A stretch of DNA of 64,000 nucleotides from Leptodactylus fallax (Eukaryota; Chordata; Amphibia; Anura; Leptodactylidae): the NCBI GenBank assembly GCA_947044405.1, contig CAMRHE010001067.1, positions 124,001 to 188,000 on the forward strand, written 5' to 3'. Positions within the stretch are counted from its first letter, which is position 1. The number at the start of each line of letters is the position of its first letter. The position numbers were made by a program, and so were the translations under genes. The notes beneath the pieces are model-generated. The model saw only the letters and a list, made by a program, of their open reading frames with translations. It did not search any database and was not told the origin of the DNA. Shown here piece after piece: positions 1 to 11,832 of this stretch.

Positions 1-327
1 CTGAAGGGGATGTACGTCCATGCCAGAGGTGTCTGACACAGATGATTCCTGTTGAAAATACATGCACACTCATCTGAGCTGAGCATGCACGTGTATGGGA
101 GAAGGGTAGAATAGGCGAATGAGTGGTGTATGTCCAGCTTTTCACAGTCATACAGTAGCTCCTCCTGGCACCCACCTCTTGAGGCACTGGTCCTGCCTTC
201 CCCCTTCCTAGTGTACGCCTCTGCTTAGTTGTATACAATAACAATTCGTAGACAATTTGTAAAACATGGACAAAAATAAAATAACAATAAATCAAAAAAA
301 TACATTGGCACAAATATCCCTGTATAC

Positions 328-531
328 CTTGTTCATCTCTGAGTCCTCCTGTAAACCTTTGGAGTGGCAGGAAAATATTCTAGGAAGGAATGATTTTATT
401 TTCAGTGCAATGTAAACAAATGATTTAGGACTTGGAACCAAGTTGAATGGTACTGGAAGAGTCCGTCCTTCCTCAAAGTACGAAAACCACAGCTTGGCCC
501 GGGCAAATTTCCATTCTACATCAGCGTCATC
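328..531 (-). CDS. trpc6: trpc6 exon 9 (TRP helix and proximal C-terminus)
   Basis: This exon encodes 68 residues that follow S6 in the TRPC6 channel. The acceptor AG is at 533-532 and the donor GT at 327-326; both borders are phase 0. It opens with [11 protein letters not shown], which contains the TRP-box motif EWKFAR found in TRPC channels. It continues through [20 protein letters not shown] and ends in EDSEMNK, as human TRPC6 does at the matching exon end. The TRP helix couples the pore gate to the cytoplasmic domains. The middle part ([16 protein letters not shown]) looks more like TRPC3/7 than human TRPC6. Exons 10-13 (coiled coil, calmodulin/IP3R-binding region) should lie to the left of the window. 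Identity is firm by motif recognition; no alignment was run. Confidence 0.96.
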
Positions 532-540
532 CTGAAAAAA

Positions 541-1235
541 CATAAGATGTAAAACTGTTAAGAATATACTATCCCTGCTATGTACATGAACATATAAGAT
601 TGCTAATACTATGCCATACTATGTACATGAACGTGTAAGACTGTAGCACTAGGTACATCCCTTCTAGCTAATTTGCTGTTCACTTTCTGTTACTAGATAA
701 GTCTCGTCCATAATAGCCCTAACCATTCCTGAGAAATCACTGCTGTTAGTTTTGGTGTCTGATATGCTATTTAGGCTCTGTATTGTACTGTCAGGTGGGC
801 GGTGTCAGGCAGGAGCAGACAAGGGGTGTGATTCTGAGCTCTGCCACTGGCTGCTGACTGGAGCTCTGAATCACGCCCCCCTGCCTGACACCGCCCTCCT
901 GACATTACAGAGCTGAAACAGCATATCAGGCACCAAAAATAACAGTGCTTGTTGCTCAGGAATGGTGGAGGCTAGAGAGAAAATTCCAACTGGGCTGGAA
1001 TCAGTGGAGTGGCGCCTATTAATAGGTATTAATAGCATGAATTGATGAAGATGGTGAAAGGTCCTCTTTATTGCTAAACCATGCTATGTACATCTATGAT
1101 TGTTAATACTATACCATGTTAGGTACATGTAGAACTATTAATACTATACTATACTATGTACATGTACGACTGTTAATATTATACCATAAGACTGTTAATA
1201 CTATGCCATACTATGTACTATTAATACTATGCTAA
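541..1235. repeat. Degenerate AT-rich minisatellite split by a fold-back repeat
   Basis: Imperfect copies of a phrase containing ACTGTTAATACTATGCCATA and CTATGTACATGAAC recur at about 541-650 and 1075-1235, with a stray copy near 1760-1810. The two blocks are separated by the fold-back element at 708-1070, so one array was probably split by an insertion. It lies in the intron between exons 8 and 9. No coding potential is visible. Confidence 0.6.
708..1070. repeat. Fold-back MITE, family 'AAAGAGGACC' (copy A, left end truncated)
   Basis: Two arms face each other: TGCTATTTAGGCTCTG, TGTCAGG and GGCGGTGTCAGGCAGG on the left are mirrored by CCTGCCTGACACCGCC and CAGAGC on the right. The right end reads GGTGAAAGGTCCTCTTTA. 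The same unit recurs at 55648-56192 and 58676-59063. The left terminus present in those copies is missing here. It is probably a non-autonomous DNA transposon. Confidence 0.7.
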
Positions 1236-1470
1236 GTGATACTCACCTACCCCCGGGCCTCCATTTGGGTGGTGCGGTCCCTGTTCACACTGGTTCGAAA
1301 TGCAGAGACTTAGGTGACCTCTGTGGCCAATCAGTAGACTCAGTGGTCACATATTGGCTACCATGTTGGCTGATTCTGGCCTGGCTAGTGCTGGCTGTTA
1401 GAGGTAAGGGAGGATGCACCGCCCGAATGGAGGACTAAGGAAAGGTGAGTATCAGTCATCCTGGAATACC
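1236..1470. repeat. Fold-back repeat with outward splice-donor-like ends
   Basis: The left end (GATACTCACCTACCCC, then GGCCTCCATTTGGG and GGTGCGG) is the approximate reverse complement of the right end (GCACCGCCC, GAATGGAGGAC, AAAGGTGAGTATC). The same pair of ends recurs at 4460-4700, 10640-10855 and 17880-18100. No ORF of interest. Confidence 0.55.
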
Positions 1471-2535
1471 CCTTTAACACTAAACTCTGTAACAAACCAA
1501 TATGCATTGAGCTCCCCCTAGTGGTCCCCTGTGTAAAAATAGAATTATCATGTCAGTCTATGCAGGGAAGTTGGAGTACTATCTATAGAATGGTTCCTCT
1601 AGCATTGTTTTAAGGTTCATTAAGGGGTACGAGTCTGACTTACAGGGTAGTCAACAATAGGTGGCACTGTAGAGAAGGTATTTTTGCAGTCCTGCCATGT
1701 GACATTCCCCTTTAAGAGGAGCTTTTCTTTGCTGACAAAAAAAAACTTCAAACACTTGACATCTGTTCATATTGTGATACTATATCTATGACTGTTTATG
1801 TTATGTACTATTCTTTGGCGGCGGTGCGCGCGCGCGGTTTTGATGCTTCCCTTTGATAAAGGTTGTATTTACTGTTTGACACCGAGCAGACCCTGCTTAT
1901 GTGACAAATCGGCTTCCACCTCTTCGTCTTTGTACGTTCTTGGCAGCGTCTTGAGTATTGCTATTATGAGAACAGTGTTTCTTTATTATCTGCCTCTTCT
2001 TATTGATACCTGTTACTTTGTAGTATTGTTTTATACAGACGCTGATGGAGCGGCAACAATCGGGCACGACTACAATGAGCGATCGGTTAAATGTTCCTGG
2101 CGTTAATTCACAGGACAGCGGCGATTTTTCAGATCTTATGTGTACGTTATCGAGCGGCACCAATTATTTTTAGTTCATTTGAGGAGGGAGCGGAGACAAA
2201 TCTGGTGCGGCAGAAAGTACCTGATAATGATGTGATCAGTGGGTGTCATTCACCGCGCCGGGGACTGATTAATAATCCCCAAAGTGTTTGTTAAATAACA
2301 CGAATCTGTCACCTCTCCAGCTGAACAAGACGCCAAATTGGAGATGTGCTAATATAAATACAGTACATGACATCCAGCATGGGAAGACGAGAATGACAGA
2401 CGGGGGATCTGGGAGCGAATGTGTCTGTAATTATGTATCGAACTTCCAAACTTGATGAAGCAAGAACTTTTTTAGGCAAATTTAACCCCCCCCCCCAACT
2501 TTCCTGGGGACAAGATACAAAATATTGTATGTCTT
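1471..2535. other. Intron sequence with no recognised feature
   Basis: I see no gene or clear repeat here apart from a short GCGCGCGCG alternating run near 1826 and a C-run at 2489. Short ORFs occur on both strands, but none has a recognisable domain or flanking splice sites. Confidence 0.5.
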
Positions 2536-2539
2536 GCTC

Positions 2540-2860
2540 TCAAAACCTGGGTATATGCCTAAGGCCGGGGCAAAGTCTAGCGAATCCCATCCACACATTG
2601 CAGAAAAATACATGCAGCGGAAATGCTGCAATTTCCAAAAACGTCGCATTTTTTGGAAATTGCAGCATGTCAATTATACCTACGGAAATGCTGGCGGTTT
2701 CCCTATAGGTATAATGGAAGTAGAAAGTCTGCAGAGGAAAACTCTGCAGACTTTCTGTGAAAAGTGCAGTGGGAAAAAAACGCCATGCGTTACCACTGCG
2801 GTTTTTCCAGCCGTGATTTTTCGCTGCGGCTGCTGCTGTACTATGTGACTGATGAACATT
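2540..2860. repeat. Multi-hairpin repeat
   Basis: Two perfect hairpins stand next to each other. The first has an 18-bp stem, TGCTGCAATTTCCAAAAA at 2624-2641 with its complement at 2650-2667. The second has a 15-bp stem, AGAAAGTCTGCAGAG at 2722-2736 with its complement at 2742-2756. Between them, ATTATACCTA and TAGGTATAAT form a third inverted pair. This looks like a fold-back MITE. It contains short ORFs only. Confidence 0.6.
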
Positions 2861-3110
2861 GATGTCATCTGCATATGGAAGAGACTGCAGTAGTTGTGCG
2901 CTGTGGCCTCTTCAAACAGCATCCCATGTGTTGGATCCGCACCGATCACATGTTGATGATCTATCCTAAGGATAGGTCACCAATATATAAGCCCTGGATT
3001 CGATATAATGATATGTAGGGAAAAGATATGCAACAAAGATGTCCTTGCTTCTAGTGCCATCTATTGGAAGGTAGGTTCCTATGAGTCAATGCCCAACTGT
3101 CAAGAAGCTT

Positions 3111-3366
3111 CAGGCTTTATTCACACGGCAGTGAAAATGGGCTGTGATACCAATGATAGTGAACAGGTCTATTCACATGTTTGGTTTTTGATGGAGCTTT
3201 TCACACATCTGTCAAAAAAAAAAAAACAATCTTGCTCTATCTATGTCCATTTTAACGAATACCAAAATAGACACGTGAATATATCCATAAATTTCCGTGT
3301 GAATAAGACAAAAAATGGACCAACACGTCTATGCAGAACAGAATGGTGGTGTGAACAAGGCCTTTA
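3111..3366. repeat. MITE-like repeat with TTCACAC ends
   Basis: The stretch begins GGCTTTATTCACACGGCAGTG and ends GTGTGAACAAGGCCTTTAG, giving imperfect terminal inverted repeats. It contains a short T-to-A-rich middle and no coding sequence. The rest of 2861-3742 shows nothing I can name. Confidence 0.5.
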
Positions 3367-3742
3367 GCTCTGATGCACCTTAAAAAACAAAGCAATATTG
3401 CAAATAATCTTCATTACAAATGTACGTTTTTGTGTATACAGCTCATGTGCAGATCTATAGTTAAATGGGTATTCCAATTGCAAAATATCACTGTCACCCA
3501 CCCATTGAACCATTAGCAAAAATGTATATGTCACTAGGAAAAGCCCAATAATATCCCCCTTTCCCTACCATTGCTTGAGCACAGTTGCCAATGGATACGA
3601 CCTGTAGTCCATCTTCATCAGGACGATTGTGCTCAGTTTGTCTTTGACTTCCCTATAGCTGCTTATTAGTTCAGGACTATATAACCAAACATGTGCCGAC
3701 CTAACACATGGAGCATGTGCAATGCAGGTAGAATGTACAGTT

Positions 3743-6700
3743 AGGCCTCATGCACACCACCGAGTGTGCGTCTGATGTGGAGCAGAGTTTGCAACGAAAT
3801 GTATTTGGATGACACTCAGAGCGACATCCAAGGGACATCCAAGTGCATTCCATTATGCATTCTCATCTATGGGGGCTTCTGATCCACCCTGTTCTGATGA
3901 CATGGATGATTATAGAGCAAGTGAACAGAATGGCTCATAAGCCCCCATAGAGGTGACTGCATCACAGAATGCACTCGGATGTCACTCGGAGTATTATCCG
4001 GGTGCATTCCACTGCAAACCGGCCCCACATCAGAAGCACACTCAGTCCTGTGCATGGGGCCTTAGAAAGCACACAGAGCAAGGTGCACCTGGGAAATGTA
4101 GTTTTCACTAGTCACATGCTCCATAGAAATTACCGCACACTTTGACCATTGCAAGTTGGAAATATAATGGGGCCAGGGCCGGCGGCAGGACCCAGTATAC
4201 CTGGGCAAGTGCCGGGGCCCCATGCTCCTGAAGGGTCCCACTCGGCTGCCGGGTGCTGACTATTACTGCGTAACGATCGTGATCCCAGGGGGTCTGACCG
4301 CAACCGGACCCGATGAGGTACGGGGCCCCCGGCCAGTTGGAGATTGCCAGGGCCCCGGACAACTATGATAGCAGTCGGGGAAAGCCTGGTTCCCCACCAT
4401 ATTGCAAATGAAAAGGGGCCCCGGCATGTCACCAAGGGAGGTGACTTAAAATAATAAATATTTATACTCACCTCTGCTGGGATCAGCATACTTCCCGAGG
4501 CCACGCTGAGGCCTGTGATTAGGCCCCAACGGTCACATGGGGTGCAGCGGCGTAATGACGTCAGTGCACCACCACGTGACCGCTGAAGACCAATCATAGG
4601 CTTCAGCAGTTACGTCTGAAGATGGCCGAAGATGCTGAAGACAGCAGGACAGACCAAGGATGCCCAGGAAAGGTAATGCAAGGTGAGTATCAGTGTTTGT
4701 TATTTTTATTCACCTTCCCTAGGCCTCCAATTATTATACTCTGGGGTCTGAGGAGACCTCAGAGTATAATAATAGCACTGGAGCGGAGGGGGGCTGTTGG
4801 GAGCATATAATACTGTGTGGGGGCCACTGCAGAGCGATAATACTGTGTGGGAGCCACTGTGTAGCATATAATACTGTGTGGGAGCCACTGTGAAGCATAT
4901 AATACTGTGCGGGGGGGCCACTGCTGGGCATATAATACTGTGTGGGAGCCACTATGCAGTATATAATACTGTGTGGAGGCCACTACTCGGGCATATAATA
5001 CTATGTGGGGGCCAATGCTGGACATATAATACTGCGTGGGGGTCACTGTGGAGTATATAATATTGCGTGGGGGCCACTGTGGAGTATATAATACTGTGTG
5101 GGGGCCACTGTGGAGTATATAATACTGTGTGGGGGCCACTGTGGAGTATATAATACTGCGTGGGGGCCACTGTGGAGTATATAATACTGCGTGGGGGCCA
5201 CTGTGGAGTATATAATATTGTGTGGGGGCCACTGTGGAGCATATAATATTGTGTGGGGGCCACTGTGAATCATATAATACTGTGTGGGGGTCACTGTGGA
5301 GTGGCACTATTAACAGTATCAGGCCCTGTTCACACGGTGGAATCTGACACTGATTTTGCAGCAGATTCCTCCCTCATTCTGCCTCCTATTGAAACTAATT
5401 GGAGCAGGAAGATGGAAAAAAAAAAGTGTCCTGCTGGACCTTGCCGCAGATTCTGCAGCTGATTCAGAGGCCGTGGCTTGAAACTCCGCACTGGTTAGAC
5501 TCATTCATTTGGGCCTAATCAGTGGTGGAAAACCGCAAAGGCATGCTGATGTTCTGCACCGTGAGGCGGGGGCAGAAGATAAAGAAAAATCTGGGGCAGA
5601 TGTCCGCCTCGAATTCCTCTTTATTTTCCGATGTCTGAACAGGTTGTACAGTATCTACTTGTATGGAATGGACTGTATTACACTCCACTACAGTAGGTCT
5701 GCCTCAGCAAAAAACACCCAATTTCGATTGTTTTTTTGCTGTATTGTGCATGAGTTACCCCAAAAGGGGCCCACTGGGGCTCTGTCGCCCAAGGGCCCAC
5801 ACAAACCTGAAGCCAGCCCTGAATGGGGCTATTGGTGTGCAGATCTTAAAAGAGAGGGCCCATAGGGGGATGAAATCACAGGTACAGCCTGATGGGTTAT
5901 CTGAATTGGTGCTCAAGTTTAAAAAAAATCCCTTTAAAGATTACAATTCCTGTATGCAGTCTTTGTCCTGGTGTCACCTGTCATGGACACCTTGCCGTGT
6001 CTCGCCTGGTATTTGATGTTCATACTTGTCCTGGCTCGCATTCCCTGTGTCACTGTTCTTATTTGACTCCTGATTGACCCTGATTGTGAACTCAACTTTT
6101 TTTCTGGATTTTGCTTCTGACTCATCCTTTGGATAGTTTGTCTGGTACTTATTGTCCTCCTCCTGGATCTTGGCCTGTTGATTCCTTGCCACTCTCCTGG
6201 TGACAACTCTCCTGCTGATCTCTCCTGGCAACGCTACTAGTGCATCAGAGCTACTGCCACTAATCTATGACTATTCTGGAAACCCAATCTGGGGATCTTC
6301 TTAGAGCAAAGTCCACCACTCCATGGGCCCTCTCTTTCAAGGTCTACACACCAATGTCCCCATTATATTTTCAGCTTGCAATGGTCAAACTGTGCGGTCC
6401 TTACTATGGAGCATGTGACTAGCGAAACTACATTTCCAAAATGCACCTTGCTCTGTGTGCTTTCTAAGGCTCCTTGCACAGAACTGAGTGTGGGGCCAAG
6501 TTTGCAGTGGAATGTACTCGGATAATACTCGGAGTGACATCCAAGTGACATCCGAGTGCACTCTGTGATGCATTCACCTGTATGGGGGATTACGATCCAT
6601 TCTGTTCTGATGACACAGAGCAGGACAGGACCTGCTCTATAATCATCCATGTCATTGGAACAGAATGGATCAGAAGTCCCCACAGAGGCGAATACATCGC
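3743..6700. mobile_element. Large composite fold-back element
   Basis: Long inverted arms enclose about 2.2 kb. The left arm (about 3743-4178) contains AAAGCACACAGAGCAAGGTG, TAGTCACATGCTCCATAG and TTTGACCATTGCAAG. The right arm (about 6355-6700) contains the reverse complements in mirror order: CTTGCAATGGTCAAA, CTATGGAGCATGTGACTA and CTTGCTCTGTGTGC. The outer part of each arm is itself related to a MITE seen at 22210-22455 (GATGACA, GAACAGAATGG). The interior holds GC-rich sequence, a 31-bp array and a second fold-back near 5920-6250. No transposase was recognised, so the class is unknown. Confidence 0.65.
4800..5310. repeat. ~31-bp minisatellite, about 16 units
   Basis: The repeated phrase is TATAATACTGTGTGGGGGCC followed by ACTGTGGAGTA. 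The first units are diverged and the later ones nearly identical. The unit is visibly related to the arrays inside the hAT elements at 10905-11370 and 18186-19160 (ATAATACCGTGTGCAGGGGC). Long minus-strand ORFs across it are by-products of the repeat. Confidence 0.9.
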
Positions 6701-6787
6701 AAAAACCAGGTGATCTCAGCATCCAGTCTACCAAGCACCAAAGGGATTGCGATTTAGGAAATCCACTACTACTACTACTGGTAACTA

Positions 6788-7048
<261 letters not shown>

Positions 7049-7386
7049 TTATCTTTGGGGAAAATCAGCAATGTTCAACCAACAATTTTTTTTTCTGGGC
7101 TGTGGTCACATGTACTCTGCCTCCTAATAAGGGTTACAATGTCAGAAAACCACTTCATGAGGTTTGTAACCACATCCTGTTACTGAAATTATGTAGGGTA
7201 TTTCACTCTACAGATGTAGCAGAGCTGAACCTCTAATTTAACTCTTTGGGGATGCAGGCTTTGTGTAGTTTGGACAAAATCGTAAAGGGAATGTATCACC
7301 AGAAAAAAGACATTTTTTTAATATGAAATTATTTTTTCTAAATATAAGAGTTTTTGATATATTATTTTAAAATTTCCATTTTATCT

Positions 7387-7387
7387 A

Positions 7388-7435
<48 letters not shown>
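7387..7435. repeat. (TA)n microsatellite, left of a Tc1 element
   Basis: About 49 bp of near-pure alternating TA directly abut the left end of the Tc1 element. A matching run (9066-9110) abuts its right end. The element probably inserted in a pre-existing TA repeat, since Tc1/mariner elements target TA. Confidence 0.9.
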
Positions 7436-7438
<3 letters not shown>

Positions 7439-9062
7439 TGCCTTGCGAAAGTATTCGGCCCCCTTGAACTTTTCAACCTTTTGCCACATTTCAGGCTTCA
7501 AACATAAGGATATAAAATTTTAATTTTTTGGTGAAGAATCAACAACAAGTGGGACACAATTGTGAAGTGGAACAAAATTTATTGGTTAATTTAAACTTTT
7601 GTAAAAAATAAAAAACTAGAAAGTGGGGCGTGCAATATTATTCAGCCCCTTTACTTTCAGTGCAGCAAACTCACTCCAGAGGTTCAGTGAGGATCTCTGA
7701 ATGATCCAATGTTGTCCTAAATGACTGATGATGATAAATATAATCCACCTGTGTGTAATCAAGTCTCCGTATAAATGCACCTGCTCTGTGATAGTCTCAG
7801 GGTTCTGTTTAAAGCGCAGAGAGCATCATGAAGACCAAGGAACACACCAGGCAGGTCCGTGATACTGTTGTGGAGAAGTTTAAAGCCGGATTTGGATACA
7901 AAAAGATTTCCCAAACTTTAAACATCCCAAGGAGCACTGTGCAAGCGATCATATTGAAATGGAAGGAGTATCAGACCACTGCAAATCTACCAAGACCCGG
8001 CCGTCCCTCTAAACTTTCATCTCAAACAAGGAGAAGACTGATCAGAGATGCAGCCAAGAGGCCCATGATCACTCTGGATGAACTGCAGAGATCTACAGCT
8101 GAGGTGGGAGAGTCTGTCCATAGGACAACAATCAGTCGTACACTGCACAAATCTGGCCTTTATGGAAGAGTGGCAAGAAGAAAGCCATTTCTCAACGATA
8201 TCCATAAAAAGTCTCGTTTAAAGTTTGCCACAAGCCACCTGGGAGACACACCAAACATGTGGAAGAAGGTGCTCTGGTCAGATGAAACCAAAATCGAACT
8301 TTTTGGCCACAATGCAAAACGATATGTTTGGCGTAAAAGCAACAAAGCTCCACCCTGAACACACCATCCCCACTGTCAAACATGGTGGTGGCAGCATCCT
8401 GGTTTGGGCCTGCCTTTCTTCAGCAGGGACAGGGAAGATGGTTAAAATTGATGGGAAGATGGATGGAGCCAAATACAGGACCATTCTGGAAGAAAACCTG
8501 TTGGAGTCTGCAAAAGACCTGAGACTGGGACTGAGATTTATCTTCTAACAAGACAATGATCCCAAACATAAAGCAAAATCTACAATGGAATGGTTCACAA
8601 ATAAACGTATCCAGGTGTTAGAATGGCCAAGTCAAAGTCCAGGCCTGAATCCAATCGAGAATCTGTGGAAAGAGCTGAAAACTGCTGTTCACAAACGCTC
8701 TCCATCCAACCTCACTGAGCTCCAGCTGTTTTCCAAGGAAGAATGGGCAAGAATTTCAGTCTCTCGATGTGCAAAACTGATAGAGACATACCCCAAGCGA
8801 CTTGCAGCTGTAATCGCAGCAAAAGGTGGCGCTACAAAGTATTAACTTAAGGGGGCCGAATAATATTGCACGCCCCACTTTTCAGTTTTTTATTTTTTAC
8901 TAAAGTTTAAAATAACCAATAAATTTCATTCCACTTCACAATTGTGTCCCACTTGTTGTTGATTCTTCACCAAAAAATTAAAATTTTATATCTTTATGTT
9001 TGAAGCCTGAAATGTGGCAAAAGGTTGAAAACTTCAAGGGGGCCGAATACTTTCGCAAGGCG

Positions 9063-9065
<3 letters not shown>
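7436..9065 (+). mobile_element. Tc1-type transposon A, full length, with ~215-bp inverted repeats
   Basis: The element starts CAGTGCCTTGCGAAAGTATT and ends with the near reverse complement (AATACTTTCGCAAGGCGCTG). Similarity between the ends continues inward for about 215 bp on each side (about 7436-7655 and 8848-9065). The inner TIR part contains GGGGCGTGCAATATTATTC on the left and its mirror on the right. Both sides are TA microsatellite. It carries a broken transposase gene. Length (1630 bp) is normal for the superfamily. Confidence 0.95.
7828..8845 (+). pseudogene. Tc1 transposase pseudogene (element A, DD34E)
   Basis: The reading frame opens at MKTKEHTRQVRDTVVEKFKA, a helix-turn-helix start, followed by the GRP-type hinge (RPGRPSKL). 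The first catalytic aspartate lies in WSDETK. A frameshift near 8345 moves the frame after WRKSN. The second part runs from [11 protein letters not shown] to the end GGATKY, with the second aspartate in QDNDPKH and the glutamate in NPIENLW. I count 34 residues between them. An in-frame TAA at 8546-8548 stands just before QDNDPKH. With two lesions it cannot make a full protein. It would have encoded a cut-and-paste transposase of about 340 residues. Confidence 0.93.

Positions 9066-9110
<45 letters not shown>
9066..9110. repeat. (TA)n microsatellite, right of a Tc1 element
   Basis: Alternating TA directly follows the right inverted repeat of Tc1 element A and mirrors the run at 7387-7435. Confidence 0.9.
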
Positions 9111-9116
<6 letters not shown>

Positions 9117-9649
9117 AAATCCTGCAATTTTCACTCTATCCACTAAGCCTAATAATAGACTGATATTTCCTAATTCAGTAGGGGGTTTTCTTTCCAGCAG
9201 TCACCTATTTTACATCACAGATAAGATTGCAATAGAAGATAACACCCTTATAGATAACACCACTGACCCATTGTTGCATCCACTACTAACAATAGATAAT
9301 GTCACAGCTTATCTACAATGTCCCCCTACACAGAGCACATCTAGAAAACTTTTTCCATAGACCTTAATGAACTGGCTCCAGTCTATTGCTGCTTAGGCCA
9401 TGAGACTGCTGTAAAGCATATCATTAAATGATGTTAACAGAGCAGGGGAGATGCTCAGACAAGATGGCCGTCTCCATAATCAAAGAAAATCGAAATAAAA
9501 AAATCTACAATGAGAAAATAAAAACAGATTAGAAAACAATGCCCTTTCAGTTCATGCTATATGAATCCATACAGTATGTAGTTCCAGATCTTTCCACCTG
9601 TAAATTTCAAGGACCACAATTTCTTACGATACAAATTCAATATATTATG

Positions 9650-9880
9650 GCAACAAAATGCTAGCTGCAGGTCACAACACAACCACCAGGTGGCCACGTA
9701 TAGACACATATAGCATAAACAACTCCCAACAGAGTATCACAAAATCATGTATTTTTTCAATGCTGGTCATCTAGTGCCCCTCATCTCAGGATATACCAAG
9801 CCAAAAGCAAAAGGTAAGGAAGGACACATCTGTGGCTCCACCTAGTGGTGGATGACTGCAGCCAGAATATTACCATTTAT
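9650..9880. repeat. Interspersed repeat family 'CACCTAGTGGTGG'
   Basis: The stretch contains CAGGTGGCCACGTATAGACA, CATCTCAGGATAT and AAGGAAGGACACATCTGTGG. Related phrases recur near 36880-36960, 42475-42640, 47880-48060 and 54010-54135, in both orientations. It has no ORF and is most likely a MITE family. Confidence 0.6.
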
Positions 9881-9982
9881 CAAGCCAGAAAAACAGAGTT
9901 TCCCTAGGTTCAATTATAACATTGTCAGATAAGATATAATGGTCTATGACAAGCACATTGTAATAAATGCGACAAACCCTTA

Positions 9983-10435
<453 letters not shown>

Positions 10436-11827
10436 CAGGGGTCGGCAACCCCTGGAACGCGTGCCACTCTTGGCACGCGAGGCTTATTTCCCTGGCACGG
10501 CAGCGGATTCCTCACCCAGCAGCTTCAATCGGACCAAACATGGCCGAAATGAAACTGCTATTATTATACAGTGGGGTCTCTTCAGACCCCCGAGTATAAT
10601 AAGCGGAGACTTAGGAGAAGTGATGAAACATAAAAAACAATGATACTCACCTTGTTCCCTGCGCTACACGGTGGCTGTGCGATCTGCAGGCGCTTCTGAC
10701 AGCTGACAGGGCCTCAAGGGTCACGTCCGTCGTCATTACGCATAATGACGCGACGTGACCCCAGAGACCCAATCAGCGGTCGCTGACTACAGGCAGAAGC
10801 GCCAAAGAGAACAGAGCGGCTGCGGAGTGTAGAAAAAAGGTGAGTATCATTGTTTTTTTGTTTTTGGTCCTGCACTTATTATATTTGGGGGTCTGAAGAG
10901 AGCTATGGAGCATAATACCGTGTGCAAGGACCACTATGGGACCTAATACCTTGTGCAGGGACCGCTATGGGACCTAATACCCGTGTGCAGGGACCGCTAT
11001 GGGACCTAATACCGTGTGCAGGGACCGCTATGGGACATAATACCGTGGAGGGGCCACAAGGACAAAACGGGCAGGGCCACATGAGGACATAATACCGTGT
11101 GCAGGGAACGCTATGTGACATAATACCATGTTCAGGGGCTGCTATGGGAGCTAATACCATGTGCAGGGGCCGCTATGGGACCTAATACCGTGTGCAGGGG
11201 CAACTATGGGACATAATACTGTGTGCAGGGGCCACTATGTGACATAATACCGTGTGCAGGGGCCACTATGTGACATAATACCGTGTGCAGAGGCTGTTAT
11301 GGGATATAATACCTTGTGCAGGGACCGCTATGCGACATAATACCGTGTGCAGGGGCCACTATGGGACATTATTCTGTATAACGGTGTGTTTTCTGCATTA
11401 AGGATGTGTTTTTGCACAGAAAACACAGGCATTTTTTTTTTTGTACAAGAATGCACCATGTGAACACAGTTTTACATTGAAGTAAAAGTTCCAGTGGCCT
11501 AAGACTATATCTGCATCCAGATACATAATGTGTTAATACCCTGACGGTGCTGCCATACGGTGCTGCTGGACACATTTACCACTAATTGGGGATGCACACC
11601 AACTTTTATTACTTCTAATCGGAAAGTACAGGAGCGTCCCAGGAAATAGCAGTAAACGCATGTGTCCTAAAGCATCTTGTGGCAGCACTTCTGTGTTATG
11701 GTTTGTGGTATACGACTTTAGTTTAGGGGTCGTCAGACTTACAATTATTGACCGGCACTCCGAGTACCTCATCTTTGATTTTTTTATTAAAATCGGCACG
11801 CCGAACAAAAAAGGTTGCCTACCCCTG
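10436..11827. mobile_element. hAT-type non-autonomous transposon, copy 1 (1392 bp)
   Basis: The ends are CAGGGGTCGGCAACC and GGTTGCCTACCCCTG, imperfect inverted repeats of hAT type. The element sits between 8-bp duplications (ATCTATAG). Sub-terminal sequence is CGTGCCACTCTTGGCACGCG on the left and AAATCGGCACGCCG on the right. The interior has a GC-rich fold-back (GTCATTACGCATAATGAC) and a ~30-bp tandem array. No transposase domain is visible, so movement would have relied on an autonomous relative. A second copy is at 17672-19442. Confidence 0.9.
10905..11370. repeat. ~30-bp minisatellite inside hAT copy 1, about 15 units
   Basis: The phrase CATAATACCGTGTGCAGGGG followed by CCGCTATGGGA repeats about 15 times with single-base variants. 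The homologous array in hAT copy 2 has about twice as many units, so the array has changed length independently in the two copies. Confidence 0.9.
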
Positions 11828-11832
11828 ATCTA

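Noticed and set aside
328..531. TRPC3 or TRPC7 as the gene identity
   Set aside because: Exon 9 and the S3-S4 loop have TRPC3/7-like bits, but exons 2-5 carry TRPC6-specific forms ([37 protein letters not shown]-type loop).
1798..2294. Coding exon in the region with several overlapping ORFs
   Set aside because: ORFs occur on both strands without any domain or consistent splice borders.
4759..5307. 182-codon minus-strand ORF with TQYY repeats
   Set aside because: It is a by-product of the 31-bp array at 4800-5310.
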